From the NCBI GenBank assembly GCA_021153325.1, contig JAGKTQ010000025.1, positions 1 to 32,912 of the forward strand: a stretch of DNA of 32,912 nucleotides. The letters are read 5' to 3'. Position 1 is the first letter of the stretch. The number at the start of each line of letters is the position of its first letter. The notes beneath the pieces are model-generated. The model was not told where the DNA came from and searched no databases. It saw nothing but the letters and a program-made list of their open reading frames with translations. The position numbers and the translations under genes are program-made. The DNA comes from Lachnospiraceae bacterium (GTDB lineage Bacteria; Bacillota; Clostridia; Lachnospirales; Lachnospiraceae). Positions 16,556 through 24,904 of the stretch are shown here, one piece after another.

Positions 16556-16625
16556 ATGGGTTGTTAAAAAATATACAAATAAAATTACAATTACACACAT
16601 TTAATGATTTAGAGGAGCGAAAAAA

Positions 16626-17975
16626 ATGAGCAGTAAAGTAACCTTTGATTATTCCAAAGCTTCAAAGTTCATCAGTGATGAAGAAATCGAAATGATGAAA
16701 AAACAGACAATGGATGCAAAAGAATTATTAGTATCCAAAACAGGTGCAGGAAACGATTTTCTTGGATGGATCGATCTTCCAGTAAATTATGATAAAGACG
16801 AGTTCAAGAGAATTAAAGAAGCAGCAGCAAAAATTCAAAATGATTCAGAAGTTTTGCTTGTAATCGGTATCGGTGGTTCTTACCTTGGAGCAAGAGCAGC
16901 AATCGAATTTTTAAGACACAGCTTCTACAATGTTGTTGATAAGTCTATTCGTAAAACACCGGAAATTTATTTTGTTGGTAATTCCATCAGCTCAACATAT
17001 ATTAAACATTTAATGGATGTTGTTGGTGACAGAGATTTCTCCATTAATATGATTTCCAAATCAGGAACAACTACTGAGCCTGCTATCGCATTCCGTGTAT
17101 TCAAAGAAATCTTAGAGAAGAAATATGGAAAAGAAGAAGCAGCAAAGAGAATTTATGCTACTACAGATAAAGCAAAGGGAGCTTTAAAAAATGTTGCTGA
17201 TGAAGAAGGTTATGAAACATTCGTAGTACCGGATGATGTTGGAGGACGTTTCTCCGTTCTTACAGCAGTTGGTCTTCTTCCAATCGCAGTAAGCGGCGCT
17301 GATATTGATAAATTAATGGAAGGTGCAGCAAGCGGAAGAAAACGTGCTTTAGAAACACCTTTTGAAGAAAATGATGCATTAAAATATGCAGCACTTAGAA
17401 ATATCCTTTTAAAAAAAGGAAAATCTGTTGAAATCCTTGCAAATTATGAACCAAGTGTTCATTATGTATCCGAATGGTGGAAACAGTTATTCGGTGAAAG
17501 TGAAGGAAAAGACCAGAAAGGAATTTTCCCTGCAAGCGTAGATCTTACTACAGATTTACATTCCATGGGTCAGTTCATTCAGGATGGTTCCAGAATTATG
17601 TTTGAAACAGTAATCAACATCGAGACATCCAGAGAAGAAATTTTGATCGGTGAAGAACCTGTAGATTTGGATGGATTAAACTATTTATCAGGAAAATCTG
17701 TTGATTTCGTAAACAAGAGTGCAATGAACGGAACAATTTTAGCTCATACAGATGGTCAGGTACCAAACTTTATGGTAAATGTTCCTGAAGTAAATGAATT
17801 TTATTTAGGTGAATTATTCTACTTCTTCGAGTTTGCATGTGGTGTAAGCGGATACTTACTCGGTGTAAATCCGTTTAATCAGCCAGGTGTAGAAAGCTAC
17901 AAGAAAAACATGTTCGCACTTCTTGGAAAACCGGGTTATGAAGCTCAGAGAGAAGAATTATTAAAGAGATTATAA
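16626..17975 (+). CDS. pgi: Glucose-6-phosphate isomerase
   Basis: This 449-aa enzyme interconverts glucose 6-phosphate and fructose 6-phosphate in glycolysis. It has the sugar-isomerase fold with VIGIGGSYLGARAA, the signature SKSGTTTEPAIAFR, GGRFSVLTAVGLLP, QLFGESEGKDQKGIFP with its catalytic Glu, and a C-terminal GVESYKKNMFALLGKPGY. The length matches Firmicute Pgi (about 450 aa). GAGGAG precedes the start. It is monocistronic, bounded by its own promoter and a terminator. Confidence 0.98.
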   Translation: MSSKVTFDYSKASKFISDEEIEMMKKQTMDAKELLVSKTGAGNDFLGWIDLPVNYDKDEFKRIKEAAAKIQNDSEVLLVIGIGGSYLGARAAIEFLRHSFYNVVDKSIRKTPEIYFVGNSISSTYIKHLMDVVGDRDFSINMISKSGTTTEPAIAFRVFKEILEKKYGKEEAAKRIYATTDKAKGALKNVADEEGYETFVVPDDVGGRFSVLTAVGLLPIAVSGADIDKLMEGAASGRKRALETPFEENDALKYAALRNILLKKGKSVEILANYEPSVHYVSEWWKQLFGESEGKDQKGIFPASVDLTTDLHSMGQFIQDGSRIMFETVINIETSREEILIGEEPVDLDGLNYLSGKSVDFVNKSAMNGTILAHTDGQVPNFMVNVPEVNEFYLGELFYFFEFACGVSGYLLGVNPFNQPGVESYKKNMFALLGKPGYEAQREELLKRL

Positions 17976-18010
17976 TCTGTATTGATTAAGAAACTTTAAA
18001 AGAAGTAAAA

Positions 18011-18047
18011 AATATCCCATGTATGATAAGTACACGGGATATTTTTC
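18011..18047 (+). terminator. Terminator after pgi
   Basis: AATATCCCATGTA pairs with TACACGGGATATT (one mismatch in 13), with a run of five T at its 3' end. Confidence 0.85.
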
Positions 18048-18080
18048 TAATACGAATCAGAAAATATAGAAAGGAATGCT

Positions 18081-19043
18081 ATGATGAAGATTGTAATTTT
18101 AGAACGCAAGAGCGTAGGAATGGACGTGGACGTATCAAAATTCGGTAATTTTGGAGAACTTGTAACCTATGATACAACCGAAAAAAGTCAGGTAGCAGAA
18201 AGAGTAAAGGATGCAGATATTATCATTGCAAATAAAGCGCCTATCAATGAAGAAACGATAGGAGAGGCAGAAAATGTAAAGTTAGTCTGCGAATTTGCAA
18301 CAGGATTTGATAACGTAGATATTTCTTATTGTAAGAGCCGTGGGATTAAAGTTACGAATGCGACGAATTATTCTACAGAAACGGTAGCACAGCATACTTT
18401 TGCCCTTGCTTTTTATATTTTAGAAAAATTAAATCATTACGATAAATATGTAAAATCTGGTGAATATGCAAAAAGTAACAGTTTTACGAATTTTGATGAA
18501 GTATTCACAGAAATATATGGAAAAACATGGGGTATTGTAGGAATGGGAAATATCGGCAGAAAAGTAGCTTCCATTGCAGAAGCATTTGGCTGTCATGTGA
18601 TATTCTATTCTGCATCCGGAAAGAGTACATGTACAGATTATGAGCAGGTGGATTTTGATACTCTTTTAAAAGAAAGTGATATTTTATCTTTGCATTGTCC
18701 TTTGACAGACAGGACAAAAAATCTCATCGATTTAGACGCTATGAAAAAGATGAAAAAATCAGCGGTACTTATCAATGTAGCAAGAGGTCCGGTAGTGAAC
18801 AATGCCGATCTGTATACGGCTTTGGCAGAAGATGAAATTGCCGGGGCTGGTCTGGATGTAGTTGAAAAAGAACCGATTGCTGTGGACAACCCATTAAATC
18901 ATATTAAAGATAGTGGAAAACTGATCATTACACCTCATATTGGATGGGCAAGTGTAGAGGCAAGAAACCGTTGTGTTGATGAAGCGTATAAAAATGTAGA
19001 AGCATTTTTAAAGGGTGAAAGCAGAAATGTAGTAAATCCATAA
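18081..19043 (+). CDS. D-2-hydroxyacid dehydrogenase (HprA/SerA-like)
   Basis: This 320-aa NAD-dependent enzyme interconverts a 2-oxoacid and a D-2-hydroxyacid; the substrate (hydroxypyruvate, lactate or another) cannot be read from sequence. The NAD-binding loop is GMGNIG (154-159), and the catalytic triad is R235 (in NVARGPVV), E264 (in VVEKEP) and H286 (in ITPHIGWAS), all intact. It lacks the ACT domain of 3-phosphoglycerate dehydrogenase. ATG at 18081 or 18084 is possible; AAGGA precedes both. It is a single gene between two terminators, and no clear promoter was found in the short gap after pgi. Confidence 0.9.
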   Translation: MMKIVILERKSVGMDVDVSKFGNFGELVTYDTTEKSQVAERVKDADIIIANKAPINEETIGEAENVKLVCEFATGFDNVDISYCKSRGIKVTNATNYSTETVAQHTFALAFYILEKLNHYDKYVKSGEYAKSNSFTNFDEVFTEIYGKTWGIVGMGNIGRKVASIAEAFGCHVIFYSASGKSTCTDYEQVDFDTLLKESDILSLHCPLTDRTKNLIDLDAMKKMKKSAVLINVARGPVVNNADLYTALAEDEIAGAGLDVVEKEPIAVDNPLNHIKDSGKLIITPHIGWASVEARNRCVDEAYKNVEAFLKGESRNVVNP

Positions 19044-19047
19044 AGCT

Positions 19048-19082
19048 AAAAAGGAGATGCCATGAAAAGCATCTCCTTTTTT
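19048..19082. terminator. Bidirectional terminator between the dehydrogenase and mtnN
   Basis: AAAAAGGAGATGC (19048-19060) pairs perfectly with GCATCTCCTTTTT, giving a T run on each strand. The genes on either side converge. Confidence 0.9.
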
Positions 19083-19092
19083 GTGAATACAA

Positions 19093-19794
19093 TTAGATTT
19101 CAGCAACCATATGCTCAACCAGTTTTGCAGAATGTTCAGCCGCTTTTTTCTCAAAAGTAGGATAATCCATTTCAGCACTATCATCTGCTTTATCAGAAAT
19201 GGCACGGATGATTACAAATGGAATTTCGTTTAAGAAGGATGCGTGTGCAATAGCAGCGCCTTCCATTTCTGTACAGAGACCATTGAAATTTTCAATGATT
19301 CTATCTTTTACTTCTTTGCTGGAAATGAACTGATCACCACTGACAACTCTTCCGGTGAATACGTGGATATCCGGGTTTACTTCTTCACAAGAGCTTTTTG
19401 CAAGTGCAATCAGGTTTTCATCTGCTTTAAATTCCAATCCCAACTGAGGGATCTCGCCGAGACGATAGCCTAAGCTGGTAACGTCCATATCATGATATAA
19501 AGCATCAGTAGAAACAACAATATCGCCAATATCGATCTGTGCCTGCAAAGAACCGGCAACTCCAGTGTTGATAATATGTGTGACCTGAAAGAGGTCTACA
19601 AGAGCCTGTACACAAATTCCAGCATTTACTTTACCGATACCACATTTTACAATAACGACAGAAGTGCCGTTCAGAGAACCTTCAAAGAAGTCCATAGTTG
19701 TTTTTTTTGTAATTTTAACATCCTGCATATGGCTTTTTAAAGTTTCCAGTTCCAGGTCCATTGCCCCGATAATTCCTATTTTTTTCATGTTCAT
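19093..19794 (-). CDS. mtnN: 5'-Methylthioadenosine/S-adenosylhomocysteine nucleosidase
   Basis: This 233-aa enzyme (also called Pfs) removes adenine from S-adenosylhomocysteine and methylthioadenosine, supplying S-ribosylhomocysteine to LuxS. It starts MNMKKIGIIGAMDLELETL, with the catalytic Glu of GIIGAMDxE, and shows INTGVAGSL, VVSGDQF, TEMEGAAIAH with the ribose-binding Glu, and RAISDKAD with the catalytic Asp. AAAGGA lies just upstream; ATG 19794 or 19788 could start. It follows luxS on the same strand with a 92-nt gap that holds DnaA-box-like repeats. Confidence 0.96.
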   Translation of the reverse strand: MNMKKIGIIGAMDLELETLKSHMQDVKITKKTTMDFFEGSLNGTSVVIVKCGIGKVNAGICVQALVDLFQVTHIINTGVAGSLQAQIDIGDIVVSTDALYHDMDVTSLGYRLGEIPQLGLEFKADENLIALAKSSCEEVNPDIHVFTGRVVSGDQFISSKEVKDRIIENFNGLCTEMEGAAIAHASFLNEIPFVIIRAISDKADDSAEMDYPTFEKKAAEHSAKLVEHMVAEI

Positions 19795-19827
19795 AATTCC
19801 TTTCTATCTTATAATTTATAGACAAAT

Positions 19828-19899
19828 AGTGTATAACTCTGTGTATAATGTGTATAACTTTTTAATGTTTTCTTAAATAGTCAGAATTATTGTGGATAA
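19828..19899 (-). promoter_or_regulatory. Cluster of four DnaA-box-like 9-mers between luxS and mtnN
   Basis: Read on the minus strand, TTATCCACA (19899-19891) is a perfect DnaA box lying over the luxS stop codon. TTATACACA occurs at 19857-19849 and again, directly abutting, at 19848-19840. TTATACACT lies at 19836-19828. The first three fit the TTWTNCACA consensus and all four have one orientation. The cluster lies in the leader region of mtnN, so DnaA control of mtnN, DnaA titration or replication-linked function are all possible. Confidence 0.55.
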
Positions 19900-20366
19900 A
19901 CCAGATGTTTTTCATCAATATTGTATAAAACATTATTTAAATATTTATTTGCAAGGTAATTTGCCATGCCTAAATTCATATCCAGATAATTTCCGCAGTC
20001 CTTCGCAGAAGCGCCCGGTACTTCTCCCTTGAAATCCCGGATAAATTCATACATTTCTACCATCAGGGGAACAATATCTTTGGATTCATAGTCTCCCGCA
20101 AGAAGCAAATAAAATCCGGTGCGGCATCCCATTGGTCCAAAATAAATGGTTTTATCTTTATATTGCGCGTGATTGCGTAAAAAAGTTGCAGCCAAATGTT
20201 CGATGGTGTGCATTTCAGCAGTGTTCATGACCGGTTCATCATTTGGTGAGGTCATACGCAGGTCAAAAGTAGTAATAACACTGTCGCCTACATGATCTTT
20301 GCGGGAAACATACACGCCAGGTTCTAGTTTGATATGATCAATTGTAAAACTTGCTATTTTTTCCAT
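19887..20366 (-). CDS. luxS: S-ribosylhomocysteine lyase LuxS
   Basis: This 159-aa metalloenzyme cleaves S-ribosylhomocysteine to homocysteine and DPD, the precursor of autoinducer-2. The metal site is HTIEH (H53, H57) plus C124 in KDCGNYLDMNLG. The catalytic cysteine is C81 in GPMGCRTGFY. Length and motifs are complete. AAAGGA lies 7 nt before the start. It is followed by mtnN, which makes its substrate, a pairing known in several Firmicutes. Confidence 0.97.
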   Translation of the reverse strand: MEKIASFTIDHIKLEPGVYVSRKDHVGDSVITTFDLRMTSPNDEPVMNTAEMHTIEHLAATFLRNHAQYKDKTIYFGPMGCRTGFYLLLAGDYESKDIVPLMVEMYEFIRDFKGEVPGASAKDCGNYLDMNLGMANYLANKYLNNVLYNIDEKHLVYPQ

Positions 20367-20412
20367 GTCTTGTCCTTTCTTATTAAAATAATCATCGACA
20401 TACTCATTAAAA

Positions 20413-20441
20413 ACACTAAAGGATTGCCTCTAAAATGTCAA
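20413..20441 (-). promoter_or_regulatory. Tentative luxS promoter
   Basis: On the minus strand a perfect TTGACA (20441-20436) lies about 70 nt upstream of luxS, but the best -10 17 bp on (TAGTGT, 20418-20413) is poor. Confidence 0.3.
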
Positions 20442-20467
20442 GTTTGTCTGACGAATTTCAAGAAATG

Positions 20468-20476
20468 TGTTAAAAT
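20468..20476 (+). promoter_or_regulatory. Putative cca promoter (extended -10)
   Basis: TGTTAAAAT matches an extended -10 (TGnTAAAAT), 30 nt upstream of the cca start, without a good -35. Confidence 0.45.
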
Positions 20477-20506
20477 AACGGAAGATATAGAGAAACAGGT
20501 TAGATC

Positions 20507-21853
20507 ATGAAGGGTTTTAAAAATATGAGAATAGAGTTACCAGAAAAAGTAAAACAGATCATTACAACAATACAGGCAGCAGGCTTTGAAGCATATGCAG
20601 TGGGTGGCTGTGTCAGGGATTCTTTGCTTGGAAGGATACCAGATGACTGGGATATTACAACTTCGGCAAAACCGGAACAAATAAAGGCGCTTTTTGCAAG
20701 AACGATAGATACAGGAATACAGCATGGAACAGTGACGGTCATGCTGGACAAAGAGGGGTTTGAGGTAACAACTTATCGAATCGATGGAAAGTATGAGGAT
20801 AGTAGACACCCGAAGGAAGTTACCTTTACTGCTAATCTGACAGAAGATTTAAAGCGTAGAGATTTTACGATCAATGCCATGGCGTATAATGAGACAGAAG
20901 GTCTGATTGATATTTTTGATGGAAAAGGAGATATCGAAAGAAAGCTGATACGCTGTGTGGGAGAAGCAAGAGAACGTTTTAAAGAGGATGCTTTGCGTAT
21001 GATGCGGGCGGTGAGGTTTTCGGCGCAGCTTGGCTATGCAATAGAAGAAAATACGAGAGCTGCTATGAAAGAGCTTGCTCCTACTTTAAAAAATATCAGT
21101 GCAGAGCGGATTCAGACAGAGCTTGTTAAGCTTGTGACCTCTCCCAATCCAGATTACCTTAAAATAGCATATGAAACAGGAGTTACAGCAGTTATTCTGC
21201 CGGAATTTGATAAAATGATGGAAACAGAACAGAAAAATCCCCATCATTGCTATTCCGTAGGTGAGCATACGCTCTGTGCCATGAAACATATTAAAGCAGA
21301 TAAAGTATTAAGATTGTCCATGTTATTTCACGATATTGGCAAACCGGACACGCTTACTATAGATGAAAAGGGAATCTATCATTTCTACGGACATCCTGAG
21401 CTTGGCAAGGAGATGACAAGAGAGGTCATGCGTAGGCTGAAGTTTGATAATGATACCCTTTATAAGGTCATGAAAATGGTGAGCTTCCATGATTATAATA
21501 TTTCGCCTACGCCAAAAGGAATGCGGCGTGCTATTTACAAGATTGGTGAAGATGCCATGCCATTTTTGTTTCCGGTAAAGCAGGCGGATCTGGATGCTCA
21601 GAGTGATTATCAAAGAGAAGAAAAGCAAAATACCCTCAATAACTTGAAGGAAATTTATGAGAAGGTTTTGGCAGAAAAGGACTGCGTTTCTTTGAAAACG
21701 CTTGCTGTGACAGGAAGTGATCTGATCGCAGCCGGTATGAAACCGGGAAAAGAGATTGGCGAGGTTTTGAACCGTTTGCTGCAGCTTGTTATCGATGATC
21801 CGGAGTGTAATACGAAGGAATTTCTCTTGCAGCAGGCAATGGAAAATAGTTAA
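20507..21853 (+). CDS. cca: CCA-adding tRNA nucleotidyltransferase with HD domain
   Basis: This 448-aa class II nucleotidyltransferase adds the 3' CCA to tRNAs. The head domain has VGGCVRDSLLGRIPDDWDITTSA with the metal-binding DWD and the RRDFTINAMAY motif. The neck region has EDALRMMRAVRFSAQLGY. An HD hydrolase domain follows (FHDIGKPD, YGHPELG, SFHDY), as in CCA enzymes fused to an HD domain. The tRNA-Arg in this window has no encoded CCA, consistent with need for this enzyme. Start ATG 20507 has AGGT at 6 nt; ATG 20525 is an alternative. A poly(A) polymerase cannot be excluded by eye. Confidence 0.92.
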   Translation: MKGFKNMRIELPEKVKQIITTIQAAGFEAYAVGGCVRDSLLGRIPDDWDITTSAKPEQIKALFARTIDTGIQHGTVTVMLDKEGFEVTTYRIDGKYEDSRHPKEVTFTANLTEDLKRRDFTINAMAYNETEGLIDIFDGKGDIERKLIRCVGEARERFKEDALRMMRAVRFSAQLGYAIEENTRAAMKELAPTLKNISAERIQTELVKLVTSPNPDYLKIAYETGVTAVILPEFDKMMETEQKNPHHCYSVGEHTLCAMKHIKADKVLRLSMLFHDIGKPDTLTIDEKGIYHFYGHPELGKEMTREVMRRLKFDNDTLYKVMKMVSFHDYNISPTPKGMRRAIYKIGEDAMPFLFPVKQADLDAQSDYQREEKQNTLNNLKEIYEKVLAEKDCVSLKTLAVTGSDLIAAGMKPGKEIGEVLNRLLQLVIDDPECNTKEFLLQQAMENS

Positions 21854-21854
21854 C

Positions 21855-21881
21855 ATACTTCATTTTTCCAAGGCATATGAT
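21855..21881 (+). promoter_or_regulatory. Candidate sigma-E-type promoter of cotS
   Basis: ATA (21855-21857), 16 bp, then CATATGAT (21874-21881) fits the sigma-E pattern ATA-N16-18-CATAnnnT. CATATGATA also matches the sigma-K -10 form CATAnnnTA. Transcription would start about 20 nt before the cotS start, and mother-cell expression suits a coat-type gene. Confidence 0.5.
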
Positions 21882-21912
21882 AGGTTATAACTAATATGCA
21901 GGGGGAATGAGC

Positions 21913-22908
21913 GTGAACGACAGAGCCGCAAATTTATTGGAAAACTATGATATAGAAGTGCTTCGGACCGCAAAGGGCCGAGGCGCTATACTTTGTGAAG
22001 CAAAACAAGGCAATTATATTTTTAAAGAATATAGAGGACCTCTTAATAAATTAAAGTTTCAGGATGAACTTTTAAAAATGACTTCGAAAGAGTGTAAGGT
22101 TCCGGTAGAGCAGCTTGTTAGCACAAAGGAAGGGGAACTTTTTGTCAAGGACGGAGAGCAGACGGTCTATATATTAAAAACACATTTTACTGGTAAAGAA
22201 TGTAATGTGCGGGATATGGAAGAGTGTAGACAGGCGGTGCGTACTCTGGCAAAGCTGCATAAGGTAATGCGTATGCCAGCAGAAAATCTGGAAGATTTCC
22301 GACAGGTATTTCGTATTGATCTGGAATATGAGAAGCATAATAGAGAGCTTCGGAAGGTACGTCGCTTTTTAAGAGAAAGAAGTCAAAAAACAGATTTTGA
22401 ATTGTTCTTGTTAAGCCGATATGATTTTTTCCTTGAAAATGCTATTCAGACAACACAGGCACTTTTAAGCTATGATGTGGAAAAGGATTCCCGGTATATT
22501 TTGGAGCAGGGATATGTCTGCCATGGTGATTATCAGTACCACAATTTGCTAAAAAACGATAAGAAAATGGCAGTTGTTAATTTTGAGAAATGTGTCCGTG
22601 ATAACCCAGTCAGAGATTTGTATTTATTCTTAAGGAAGCTGCTGGAAAAAAACAATTGGAATAAAGAGCTTGGAAAAGAGTTAATAGAGGTCTATCAAAA
22701 GGAAAATCCACTTTCTGCCTATGACTGTATTCAATTGTATTACAGATTTGCTTATCCGGAAAAGTTTTGGAAGATCGTGAATTTCTACTTTAATTCAGGT
22801 AAAGCATGGATACCTGAAAAAAATACAGAAAAATTACAGAAAGTAATAGAAGGGGAAAAATATAAACAGGAGTTTTTGGACAGTATTTTTTCTATGATAC
22901 AAAAATAG
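21913..22908 (+). CDS. cotS: CotS-family spore coat protein, kinase-like fold with altered metal site
   Basis: This 331-aa protein resembles the CotS/YutH family of spore-coat-associated proteins with an aminoglycoside-phosphotransferase fold. The catalytic-loop motif HGDYQYHN (H204, D206, N211) is present. The metal-binding Asp of the usual DFD/DFG position is Asn in VVNFEK (N223), so kinase activity is doubtful. NPVRDLYLFLRKLLEKN fits the family C-lobe. GTG 21913 is preferred: GGGGGA ends 6 nt before it, whereas ATG 21907 touches that ribosome site. The sigma-E-like promoter at 21855 supports a mother-cell role. Confidence 0.78.
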   Translation: MNDRAANLLENYDIEVLRTAKGRGAILCEAKQGNYIFKEYRGPLNKLKFQDELLKMTSKECKVPVEQLVSTKEGELFVKDGEQTVYILKTHFTGKECNVRDMEECRQAVRTLAKLHKVMRMPAENLEDFRQVFRIDLEYEKHNRELRKVRRFLRERSQKTDFELFLLSRYDFFLENAIQTTQALLSYDVEKDSRYILEQGYVCHGDYQYHNLLKNDKKMAVVNFEKCVRDNPVRDLYLFLRKLLEKNNWNKELGKELIEVYQKENPLSAYDCIQLYYRFAYPEKFWKIVNFYFNSGKAWIPEKNTEKLQKVIEGEKYKQEFLDSIFSMIQK

Positions 22909-22995
22909 GCATGGGTTTTCATTTTGACACTACTGGTATATAATGAAAGACAAACAAAAAGCAGATATGAGAACAGATGATAAATGGAGGTATAC

Positions 22996-24390
22996 ATGAC
23001 GAAGAAGACAAATGCAGTTATTCTATGCATTTTGATATTATTTATTATTACTTTGGTGGGCGGATATTTGCTTACGGAAGGTACAAAAAAAGAAACCACA
23101 GAAGTGACACAGACTGGTAACGAATCAGGCACTGGCTTTGTTGTTACAGAAGCGGGAAGCTATGATTCAGCAGATACGGCAGTCATAGTAGAGATAAATG
23201 AAGAAGAGTCTGCTATTACCTTCCAAAATATGCAGATTGGAAAGCAGTATACTTTGACGTATAACGGAGCTACCAAGATCAATGATAAATACGATGAATC
23301 TATGTCCATGGCACAGATAGCAGAAGGTGATCTTGTAGATATTACTTTTTTAAAGGATAAGAAAAAATTAAACAGCATTCAGCTGTCCAAAGAAGGCTGG
23401 ATGCTTACTGAGGTGTCCAGATATGAAATCAGCGAATTAACAAAGCAGATGACGATTGCAGAAGACGTTTATAAACTGACAGAGGATACGGTGATCATTT
23501 CTTCAGGAAAACAAGTGGAAATCATGGATATTAATGCTGCTGATGTATTAAAAGTCAGCGGTGTTGGACATAATATTTACAGTATTGTAGTGGATAAGGG
23601 GCATGGATACTTGCGCCTTACCAACGATGAATATTTTATTGGAGGCTGGATTGAAGTAGGACAATCTATTATTCAGCCCGTAACGGAAGACATGCTTTTG
23701 GTCGTACCGGAAGGTACTTATGATGTGCGGATCAGCAATAAGGGTAACGATGGAACAAAAAAGGTCATCATTAACCGAAATGAAGAAGTGGAATTAGACG
23801 TAGGTGATCTAAAGGGCGATGATCCGAAATTTGGAACAGTTCTTTTTACAGTTACACCTAGCGATGCAGATATTTATATTGATGGAGAAAAAACGGATAT
23901 CAGTCAGGCTGTTACATTAGAGTATGGCATTCATCAGATGATCGCAAAAGCAGATGGATACGATACGATAACTCAGTATATTAAAGTGGGACAAGAGGCA
24001 GCAGGAATTGATGTAACCATGGAAAAATCCGATGGAGAGGAATCTGAGGAAGAAACAGAAGAAAGTACCGAGGAAGAGTCTGAGAGCAGCAGCCAGACAA
24101 GCACAACGGAGAGCAGCAGTTCAGAAAGCAGCAGCGTATCAAGCAATAGTTCTTCCAGTACAAGTACGACAGGAACTTATAAAGTATATTTGGATTCTCC
24201 TACTGGTGTAGAAGCTTATGTAGATGGTAATTATGTCGGAATTGTTCCATGTAGTTTTAAAAAGACAAGCGGAAGTCATGTAATAACACTTAGGATGACA
24301 GGGTATGAGACAAGGAGCTATACGCTTCAGTTGGATGAGGAAGAGAAAGATGTAAATTATTCATTTAATGAATTGGAAAAGTCAGAATAG
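22996..24390 (+). CDS. Membrane-anchored PEGA-domain protein
   Basis: This 464-aa protein has a single N-terminal membrane helix (about residues 8-26, VILCILILFIITLVGGYLL) and is otherwise predicted extracellular. About residues 40-275 are beta-rich with no family I recognise. PEGA domain 1 lies at about 278-343 (DADIYIDGEKTDI). A low-complexity Glu/Ser linker coded around 24030-24170 follows. PEGA domain 2 is at about 392-458 (GVEAYVDGNYVGIVPCSF). PEGA domains are found on surface proteins and may bind wall or S-layer components. ATG 22996 has GGAGG at 5 nt; the in-frame ATG at 22984 overlaps that site. It lies between cotS and HU; function unknown. Confidence 0.85.
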   Translation: MTKKTNAVILCILILFIITLVGGYLLTEGTKKETTEVTQTGNESGTGFVVTEAGSYDSADTAVIVEINEEESAITFQNMQIGKQYTLTYNGATKINDKYDESMSMAQIAEGDLVDITFLKDKKKLNSIQLSKEGWMLTEVSRYEISELTKQMTIAEDVYKLTEDTVIISSGKQVEIMDINAADVLKVSGVGHNIYSIVVDKGHGYLRLTNDEYFIGGWIEVGQSIIQPVTEDMLLVVPEGTYDVRISNKGNDGTKKVIINRNEEVELDVGDLKGDDPKFGTVLFTVTPSDADIYIDGEKTDISQAVTLEYGIHQMIAKADGYDTITQYIKVGQEAAGIDVTMEKSDGEESEEETEESTEEESESSSQTSTTESSSSESSSVSSNSSSSTSTTGTYKVYLDSPTGVEAYVDGNYVGIVPCSFKKTSGSHVITLRMTGYETRSYTLQLDEEEKDVNYSFNELEKSE

Positions 24391-24437
24391 TTAGAAAAAG
24401 AAAGTGCCTAAAATGCCGTAAAAAAGGCAAAATTTCC

Positions 24438-24466
24438 TTGACAAAGAATGGAAAAACGTCTATATA
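24438..24466 (+). promoter_or_regulatory. Strong sigma-A promoter of the HU gene
   Basis: A perfect TTGACA and TATATA are separated by 17 bp, 79 nt upstream of the HU start. Confidence 0.85.
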
Positions 24467-24545
24467 TATTATTAGGCGTTTCGAGACAGAAACATCTAAT
24501 GATTACAAATAAAAGAAAACTCATTAATTAGAGGAGGAGTTCACA

Positions 24546-24821
24546 ATGAACAAAACAGAATTAGTTGCAGCTATGGCTGATCAGGCAGGATTATCTAAGA
24601 AAGATGCAGAAAAAGCATTAAAAGCTTTCACAGATGTAGTTGCTGAAGAATTAAAGAAAGACGGAAAAGTTCAGTTAGTAGGTTTTGGTACATTTGAAGT
24701 ATCTAAGAGAGCTGCAAGAGAAGGTAGAAATCCTCAGAGTGGTGAAGTTATGAAAATCGCTGCTTCTAAAGCTCCTAAATTTAAAGCTGGTAAAGCTTTA
24801 AAAGACATGCTTAATGCATAA
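24546..24821 (+). CDS. hup: HU-family DNA-binding protein
   Basis: This is a 91-aa nucleoid protein that binds and bends DNA as a dimer. MNKTELVAAMADQAGLSKKDAEKAL is the usual helical N-terminus, VQLVGFGTFEVSKRAAREGRNPQSGE is the DNA-binding arm signature with its intercalating proline, and KAPKFKAGKALKDML ends the protein. GAGGAGG is an excellent ribosome site. A strong promoter and terminator bound it, consistent with high expression. It heads the rqcP-yabP-yabQ-divIC series as in many Firmicutes. Confidence 0.98.
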   Translation: MNKTELVAAMADQAGLSKKDAEKALKAFTDVVAEELKKDGKVQLVGFGTFEVSKRAAREGRNPQSGEVMKIAASKAPKFKAGKALKDMLNA

Positions 24822-24835
24822 TTCATGAAGATAAG

Positions 24836-24870
24836 AAGAACTTGTCTGACGACAGGTTCTTTTCTTTTTT
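24836..24870 (+). terminator. Terminator after HU
   Basis: AAGAACTTGTC and GACAGGTTCTT form an 11-bp stem (one G-T) with a TGAC loop, followed by TTTCTTTTTT. rqcP begins 34 nt later without an obvious promoter, so some read-through is likely. Confidence 0.85.
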
Positions 24871-24904
24871 GGCATAAGCAGAGTGGCACAGAAAGGAATT
24901 TGAT

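Noticed and set aside
22924..22944. TTGACA and TATAAT upstream of the PEGA gene
   Set aside because: The hexamers are perfect but only 9 bp apart, too short for a sigma-A promoter.
24401..24437. Hairpin TGCC/GGCA after the PEGA gene
   Set aside because: Only a 4-bp stem with an 8-nt loop and no clean T tract.
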